A stretch of DNA of 5,007 bases from Omnitrophica bacterium GWA2_41_15. Its GTDB lineage: Bacteria > Omnitrophota > Gorgyraeia > Gorgyraeales > Gorgyraeaceae. Position numbers and translations under genes: made by a program. This document shows positions 1-5,007 of this stretch, in pieces. The notes under the pieces are model-generated. The model ran no database searches, was not told the DNA's origin, and saw only the letters and a list, made by a program, of their open reading frames with translations. How positions within the stretch are numbered: the first letter of the stretch is position 1; every line of letters starts with the position of its first letter. The stretch covers positions 3,160 to 8,166 of the forward strand of contig CAKKRB010000191.1 of the NCBI GenBank assembly GCA_919902485.1, written 5' to 3'.

Positions 1-1050
1 TTTGAAAGAAACGGGACTATCTATATCGAGGTTATGGATGGCAGCCGCAGGACAAGGCTTATAGAGATAACAAAGGGCCATGTAAAGATATGGTCATTCA
101 GTTATGATCAGGCCGGGGGATTAGTAGCAACTGTGTGGACAGAATATGATGCCCTGAATGCAGATGGCACTAGAATCACCGCTCAGGAGATATCAGGACT
201 TTTTGATACAGAAAAGAACAGCATTGATACCTCGAGGATGCTTTTCAGGGGATATGAATTAAAGCGCAAGATTACAAGGGGAGATGTTACAACATGGACA
301 ACAAAAGGCATGAGCATAGAATGGACCCCACATACCACTGCCTCTGGAGAGAGAAAGTATAATATTTCAAAGATGACAAGAAACTATATAGAGTATGAAG
401 CAACAAGAGCGAGCGCAGAGGATATTGCGAATAACAGGGTTGTCTGGACAGAAGGTAGCGGAGACACAGCTATTAAATACAGCCAGATAAAATATTCAAC
501 ATATACCAAAATTACAGATATATCCTGGGGCCAGATAAATAATGAATACAAGGTGAATGGGTTCAAGACAACAGAGGAGTGGACAAACTATTCTGACTCG
601 TGGGAAAAAGAGGACATGAATTCTGTCCATACTCCTGCTGCCACAGGAGATGATACTTGGGTACATAAACAGACCCTTACAACAGGTAGAAAGACAAGAG
701 ATATACAGTATGAACAAAAAGGCAATGAATTTGTTGTCTCTAGATATATAAATAACAGCGAATCCTGGAAAGAAGATGTATGGACTGACGCAAGCGGGAC
801 AGAAGTAAGGAGACAAACTCCATGGTCAAGGTCAACTATTGATATTACTTATCGCGATGGAACTCCGCGGAATATGACATATCGTAGAGAGGCGTTTATT
901 TACGATGACTTGCATAAAGATGGCTTCTGGACAGTTTTGCATAAGGAAAGCGATTGGGATGCTACGGCAGATAATGGCAAGGGCAAATGGAGGGATATTG
1001 TTTCTTATTCTCTTGCAACAACTGACGGGGTAAACTGGTATAACTATAAT
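1..1050 (+). other. N-terminal (as seen) beta-type, Trp/Tyr/Thr-rich region of the giant protein
   Basis: Residues 1-350 alternate hydrophobic/aromatic and polar residues in short strands, with many Trp, Tyr and Thr and few long hydrophobic runs. Recurrent pieces include TWTTKG, EEWTNYSDSWEKED, ESWKEDVWTD and KESDWD, where a Trp sits beside acidic and Lys residues. This resembles stacked beta-hairpin or repeat-type extracellular sequence and has the same flavour as residues 1056-1669 of this protein. I recognise no named domain. The left part of this region is cut off by the window, so its full length is unknown. Confidence 0.5.
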
Positions 1051-4000
1051 CCTTCTGCTGTTTCTGCATCTAATCTTTTTGAATATGTGGCAATGCTAGT
1101 AGGGGGTAATATTCTGTCAGCATCAACATTAAGCGAATTTAGCAGCGCTATTAACAGCATACAAAGCGGCGTTACATCGGCAAGCATATATTCTTCACTT
1201 TCAGGGCTTATTAGCGCGTTACAGGCGTTAGGCATTAATATTATTGTGGGCGACTTTGACAATTTTGCTACAAGCAAAATGTCATTCAGGGATTATCTTA
1301 CAATCTTGATAGGCAAAAAGAAGATGACAGCTGCAGGGCTAAATCAAGATTCGTTTAATAATTTTGGAACCAATCCGAGCATAATGGATATTTTAACAGG
1401 GATTATAGGAAAGGATAATGCGCAAGGGTTAGAGGCGCTGACAAATATTGTGCTTGCAGGCCTTGGATTAACTCCAGCTAATCTTTCAATTACAAACATA
1501 CAAGGCGCATTGGATTTTATACGCAGTCTAGATAATCCTGCGCTCATAAAAGAGCTTTCAAACAGAATCTGGGATAGGCTTACCAGCATTCAGGATATAT
1601 TGAGCCAGCCTGGAATTGGTTTAACGAGGGATAATTTACTGGACAGATTTTTCGCAAGTGGTCAGGACAATTTATGGAATTTCTTTGTCAGCTTCTATAG
1701 TGGTAGTACAGGAAATACATTATTAGAATCAAGAGGTATAACAAGTGAAAGCCTTAATAGTATATTCACTGGGGAAGTGTTGTATGCGTTTCTTAAAGCT
1801 AAGATAACTAACAATCCAGCGCTTTTTAATACATTTGGGCTTACGCCAGCAGAGTTTCTTGCAAGGCTTGGTTTGACGCCAAGTTCATTGTCAGGTTGGA
1901 CAGGAGGAAATTTCCTTGACTTTATATCTAAAAAGGCTTCAATAGGAGGCATCTTCTCCTTATATAATCCAGCGGTTCATGGAACATTATGGAATTTCTT
2001 AACTCAGGATTTGAAGATAAGCGCTTCTAGATTGAATGCGATCGGACTCAGAGACGATAATGTTAATCCAGAATATTCTAAATATTACGACCAGAACGGC
2101 GTGCCTATTACTCCTTGGGCTTATCTTGCCAGTATAATGAATGCTGATGTAAGGGCAAGGCTTGGAATAACAGACAATCTCATGAATTATATAAATGATT
2201 TTGCCAATCGCGAGATAAGAGCAAGATGGGGATATAGTTATAATATAGGTACAGGGACTTTTGGATTAGGTTTAGGTGCGCTGCCTGCAACAGCCCAATT
2301 TAATTTTAATGTTCCTAATATACAGGCGAGCGGCAATCATTCTCCTACAATATACAGGCCTGTTCCAAGCGCGCCAGGAACATTGTGGGCAGGCGCAAGG
2401 GCTGGGGTAAGGGAGATACTGGATAATATAAAAAGCTTGCTTACAAGACTAATGAATGCCTCTCCTGAAGAAAGACAGGCAATACTTAATAACCTTGGCC
2501 TTGGACATCTGACTATAAAAGAGGGAATTGATTTTACAAGGATAATAGGATTATTAGGCCAGTTAAGTGAGAATGCAATAAACTGCGCAGTAGAGGCGCT
2601 TTATAATTTATTAGGAGGCAGAGTCGGCAGGGCCCAGCTTGCTGAAATGGCAATACTTGTAGATATACTTACAGGCACATTGACTCCTGAGGCGCTTAGC
2701 CAGGCAGTAAGTTCTGGCCAACTATTCCTTTCAATGTATTCTATTGCTGAGACTGCAAGGATGAAAGGTGTAAATCTGGCAGGCTATCAGGTTGCAGATA
2801 TAAGGGCATTTACAGGTAATAATCTTAATATAATTGCTCATATTAGAGTGGGAGGAAGCAATACAGGGAATCACTTTGTAGTTATAAGAGCTATAACAAA
2901 CACCCATGTTACTTATGTAGATGGAGAAGGAGAACACACAGAATCGATAGAAGATTTTAATGCAAAGTTTACAGGCAGTGTATTATTGCCTGATAACAGG
3001 GCACCTCCAGTAAACGCCACAAGGCTGAGCAATGCAGATTTGCAAACAAAGCTAGGCGGAATAAATAGTTTAGGCGCTCTTACAGGATTAAATCCAGGCC
3101 TCACTTACGCAAATATCACTGCTGCATATTTAAATAATCAGCTGTCCAGCCTCACTTTCAATACCGCTGGCATTATAGACGGCAACTGGTTATTTACATA
3201 CCTATATTCAATAGAATTCACAAGAGATAATAGAGGCAGAATTACAGGCCAGAAGACAACTGTATACGAGAATATACCAAGCTTAGGGCTTATAAAGACA
3301 AGCCTGGAGGTCAGCGAATTTATCTGGAAAAATGGCAAAGTGGGCGGCGTTGTCACAGGCTCTGTCATCACAACATATGAATATATACCAGGCCAGGAAG
3401 CTCCTGTGCTTTCAGGGATACGCAAGACAGAAAATATGTACAACCCGCAGGACGGCAGGTATATGCAGGTTACTTATTATAACTATGCAGGATACCTGGA
3501 ATATGACAGTTCAAAGCCATTCAATATAAATGACCCTTTACTAAAAGACCTGATAATACCTGTTGCAAGGCAGGAAATATTTACAAGGGCTGTAAAGCCG
3601 TCTGATGTAACATTGCCAGGATATATAGGAGGCAAATACCAGGAAATAAGGATCTATGATTATATGGGCACTCCGTTCAATCCTTTAACAGATACTATGA
3701 CATCGCGCCAGTATATATGGAATTCTTTCGAGGATGTAAATAAAGACAACAGGAAAGAGAAGATAACCAATACATTTAATATAGATCCTTTTATCAAAGA
3801 GATACTTACGTTTGAAAAATCATGGAAAGAGATCCAGAAGATAGACGGGATTGACAGGTATGTAACTATAACACAGGTTCACGAGACAAAGGATTTTATA
3901 CTTACCTCTGTAAGGGTAAGCTACAAGGGAGAATTCAAGGATGTAGATAATGTCACAAGATTCGGCACAGTCACTAAGATTTGGGAGGCTGGATTTGACA

Positions 4001-5007
4001 TAACAAAAGACCAGCCAACCTCTACAGTTTATAATTATAAAGTAAAAGATGGGGATAAACTCGTCACCTACACTGACACCTTCATAGGCACTGTATTTGA
4101 CACCCGTCAAAAGACCTACTATGCGAAACAGCTTACCCTCCAGGGTGAGAAGATGGTCCAGGTCACAGAGAACTGGATTGGCAAAGACTTCTTAGATAGC
4201 TTCAGCTTCACATACTGGGGCAAGGTTACTGACAGCCTTGCTAAGGATAGCCAAGGTAACCCTATTGAAAAGACCGTAAAGATCACTGAAAACTACCTCG
4301 ACCTCAATAGAAATAACATTATAGATAATGATCCAACTAAGGCTGATAGCGATACATCAGTCATTGAATCCCGCTACTATGCCTACTACATTACTGGCGG
4401 AAAACTTGTCCTTGAAAGATTCGAAGGCACTAAAGATTCACTCTTCAGAGTCAGCGTAGAAGAGCGCTCTACAGTCATCTATAATAATAGAGCAGCTCAG
4501 AAAACAGAATATAAAGATCCAGAAGGCGCTATCACCATCTCCACCACATACACCTGGAAAGAGGTCTTAAGGGTCAATATAAACGGAAGAGAAACTAACC
4601 TTGTGTTCACTATCACTGATACCTATGCCCAGGATACAGATTTACTGCTTACAAAAGAATTCACCAGACGAATGCTTACTGAAGAGGCGAACTATCCTAG
4701 AGGCGCAATAGGCGCTGTAACTATCACTGAGACTCACGAAGCAGGCATGAAGACTTCTGTAAGAATGACCTACAGGATACAGGGCGCCCCGAGCGAAGTA
4801 TCTTCCAGCCTTGCTGCAAATGAAAAGACCATCATAACTGTAACAAAGGTATGGGAAGGCGATGTAAATAAGGATGTGAGCCTGGTATTAAGAGATGAGC
4901 CTACATCTATTAACTATACCTATAAAATAATAGAAGGCGAAGGAACTAACCGTAAACTCGTCACCTACACTGACACCTTCATAGGCACTGTATTTGACAC
5001 CCGTCAA
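1..5007 (+). CDS. Giant protein fragment with embedded C39-like cysteine peptidase domain (5' and 3' partial)
   Basis: Frame 1 is open over all 1669 codons, and both the initiation and stop codons lie outside the window. The translation is coherent throughout. Zones in order: Trp/Tyr/Thr-rich beta-type region (1-350), helical region with a recurring GLT-type motif (351-745), Gly/Pro/Asn-rich linker (746-793), helical lead-in and C39-like papain-fold domain (about 794-997), then a second beta-type region ending in long repeats (1056-1669). Only one cysteine occurs (C862), and it sits at the expected nucleophile position. No transmembrane segment or signal peptide is visible, so cellular location is unknown; low cysteine and beta-repeat style favour export. 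Ile is mostly ATA and Arg mostly AGG/AGA. The gene as a whole is not recognised. A giant surface or secreted protein of an Omnitrophota-like bacterium is an inference. The substrate and role of the peptidase domain cannot be read from the sequence. Confidence 0.93.
1051..2235 (+). other. Helical region with recurring G-[LI]-T/S-x-x-x-L motif
   Basis: From about residue 351 the composition switches from Trp/Thr-rich strands to Leu/Ile/Ala/Asn/Ser-rich amphipathic helices. A motif of the form G-[LI]-T-x-x-x-[LF] recurs: GLTPANL at 489, GLTRDNL at 540, GITSESL at 579, GLTPAEF at 613, GLTPSSL at 624 and GITDNLM at 722, with a related LKISASRL at 671. The T/S-P-x-x-L core looks like a helix N-cap. 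Other recurring pieces are NPAL or NPAV (three times) and LWNF (558 and 663). The pattern suggests degenerate helical repeats of roughly 35-50 residues, possibly a scaffold leading to the peptidase domain. No characterised family is recognised. Confidence 0.5.
2236..2379 (+). other. Gly/Pro/Asn-rich linker before the peptidase module
   Basis: Residues 746-793 hold a Gly-rich stretch (GTGTFGLGLGALPA, from residue 751) followed by Asn/Pro-rich sequence (NFNVPNIQASGNH, then PVPSAPG). There is little predicted regular structure, and the stretch separates the helical repeat region from the helical lead-in to the C39-like domain. The most likely role is a flexible connector. This is inferred from composition only. 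Confidence 0.4.
2551..2991 (+). other. C39-like (papain-fold) cysteine peptidase domain
   Basis: The domain covers about residues 851-997. The nucleophile segment is INCAVEALYNLLGG, with C862 followed by an amphipathic helix, matching the place of the DCGxAAL segment of C39 peptidases. The catalytic histidine segment is GNHFVVIRAI (H958). Sixteen residues later comes VTYVDGEG (D974), the usual strand-turn-Asp spacing. The domain closes with EDFNAKFTGSVLLP (985-998), matching the family's final EEF..xWTGxxLxL pattern. In bacteriocin exporters this fold cleaves after a double glycine; here there are no ABC transporter parts, so that role is not implied. Oddities: Asn replaces the usual Asp before the Cys, Ala follows it instead of Gly, and the nearest upstream Gln (Q854) is eight residues before the Cys rather than about six, so the oxyanion-hole residue is uncertain. 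C862 is the only Cys in the fragment. The triad looks intact, but activity is unproven. Confidence 0.75.
3166..3861 (+). other. Beta-type region after the peptidase domain, with YD/RHS-like pieces
   Basis: Residues 1056-1287 return to Tyr/Thr-rich short strands. Pieces such as FTRDNRGRITGQ (1073-1084), YYNYAGYLEYDS (from 1159) and IYDYMGTPFNP (from 1218) loosely resemble the tyrosine/aspartate/glycine rhythm of YD (RHS-type) repeats, but the canonical YD repeat is not present and I do not assign the family. Near the end, QYIWNSFEDVNKDNRKE looks like a diverged version of TYTWKEVLRVNINGRE further on (about 1519-1534), so the repeat array may begin here. Confidence 0.4.
3862..4110 (+). repeat. 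Long protein repeat, first recognisable copy (C-terminal part of unit)
   Basis: Residues 1288-1370 align with residues 1573-1669. Shared landmarks in order are VTITxxHE, TSVRxxY, VTKxWE, PTSxxYxYK and an identical terminal block KLVTYTDTFIGTVFDTRQ. The second copy carries about 14 extra residues in total, so the copy-to-copy offset grows from 855 bp at the VTIT landmark to 897 bp at the terminal block. Except in the last 55 bp the copies are clearly diverged at the nucleotide level, so most of the duplication is old. Confidence 0.75.
4056..4110 (+). repeat. Exact 55-bp direct repeat, copy A
   Basis: Bases 4056-4110 are identical to 4953-5007. The stretch encodes KLVTYTDTFIGTVFDTRQ in the same frame in both places, with an offset of 897 bp (299 codons). 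The base before it differs (A at 4055, G at 4952), and the sequence upstream is only moderately similar. The coding in this block uses ACC/ACT, CTC and GTC, unlike the ATA/ACA-rich sequence before it. Confidence 0.95.
4300..4335 (+). other. EF-hand/dockerin-like acidic loop
   Basis: Residues 1434-1445 read DLNRNNIIDNDP. Asp/Asn at loop positions 1, 3 and 5, a hydrophobic residue at 8 and Asp at 9 fit the calcium-binding loop of dockerin, EF-hand or thrombospondin type 3 sequences, although position 6 is Asn rather than Gly and position 12 is Pro. Calcium binding is an inference. The loop sits within the long repeat unit between two Tyr/Thr-rich strands. Confidence 0.4.
4717..5007 (+). repeat. 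Long protein repeat, second copy (cut by window end)
   Basis: Residues 1573-1669 repeat the landmarks of 1288-1370: VTITETHE, TSVRMTY, VTKVWE, PTSINYTYK and KLVTYTDTFIGTVFDTRQ. Relative to the first copy it has an acidic insert reading GDVNKDVSLVLRD (1620-1632), which resembles a calcium-binding loop. The repeat runs off the window, so further copies are likely downstream. With the intervening sequence, the unit is about 285-299 residues. Confidence 0.75.
4953..5007 (+). repeat. Exact 55-bp direct repeat, copy B, ending at the window edge
   Basis: This stretch is identical to 4056-4110 and runs to the last base of the window, so the true repeat may be longer. An identity that begins abruptly and ends at the sequence edge after exactly 55 bases is what a de Bruijn assembler with k=55 would leave at a branch point; see the findings. 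Confidence 0.95.

Noticed and set aside
2599..2625. Gly-Gly pairs near the C39-like domain as a bacteriocin-type leader cleavage site
   Set aside because: The GG after LYNLL is inside the helix region of the domain itself, and there is no leader peptide or ABC transporter context.
2761..2770. Possible internal start: ATG at 2761 preceded by AGG
   Set aside because: It would begin in the middle of the C39-like domain, after the catalytic Cys, and the reading frame is already open and coherent upstream.
3217..3252. RHS/YD-repeat assignment for the post-peptidase region
   Set aside because: RDNRGRITG and YNYAGYLEYD give only a loose resemblance; the regular canonical YD repeat and the RHS core are absent.
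3332..3529. Short + strand open frame of 65 codons
   Set aside because: It lies out of frame inside the continuous frame-1 coding sequence, which is coherent through this stretch, and its translation looks like no protein family.
384..4110. Nine minus-strand open frames of 60-106 codons (for example 496-816, 1044-1277, 3138-3443, 3820-4110)
   Set aside because: All lie antisense to the single long frame, have odd composition (Ile, Ser, Cys and Tyr-rich) and no recognisable domain. They arise because the sense codons rarely produce antisense stops.
1..5007. CRISPR array, tRNA, riboswitch, promoter or insertion sequence
   Set aside because: The whole window is coding in one frame. The only exact long repeat seen is the in-frame 55-bp pair, with no short spaced repeats, inverted ends or structured RNA pattern.

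Overview
The whole window is one uninterrupted coding frame. Frame 1 of the + strand runs from base 1 to base 5007 (1669 codons) without a stop codon, and neither the start nor the end of the gene is present. All other open frames are short, lie antisense or out of frame, and read as shadows of this one. No RNA gene, promoter, terminator, mobile element or CRISPR array is visible, and no intergenic space exists.

The protein fragment divides into several zones (codon number = residue in this window). Residues 1-350 are a polar, Trp/Tyr/Thr-rich region that looks like repetitive beta structure. Residues 351-745 are predominantly helical, with a recurring G-[LI]-T/S-x-x-x-L motif. Residues 746-793 are a Gly/Pro/Asn-rich linker. 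Residues 794-850 are helical and lead into a cysteine-peptidase-like domain of the C39 (papain-like) type at about 851-997, with candidate catalytic residues C862, H958 and D974. C862 is the only cysteine in all 1669 residues. Residues 998-1055 are a short helical/Asn-rich segment. Residues 1056-1669 are again Tyr/Thr/Trp-rich beta-type sequence, ending in at least two diverged copies of a repeat of about 285-299 residues.

The last 55 bases (4953-5007) are an exact copy of 4056-4110, 897 bp upstream. Upstream of that stretch the two copies are clearly diverged. An identity that starts abruptly and ends exactly at the window edge suggests that the window ends at an assembly branch inside a longer repeat, so the true repeat number and gene length are probably unknown.

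Organism: bacterial, with heavy use of ATA (Ile), AGG/AGA (Arg) and ACA (Thr). The combination of this codon style and a giant, low-cysteine protein carrying an embedded C39-like domain recalls Candidatus Omnitrophota (OP3) or a related uncultured lineage. This is a moderate-confidence inference from style, not a database match. The most likely picture is a giant extracytoplasmic or surface protein with beta-repeat arms around a helical core and a papain-like domain. No signal peptide or anchor can be seen because both ends are missing.
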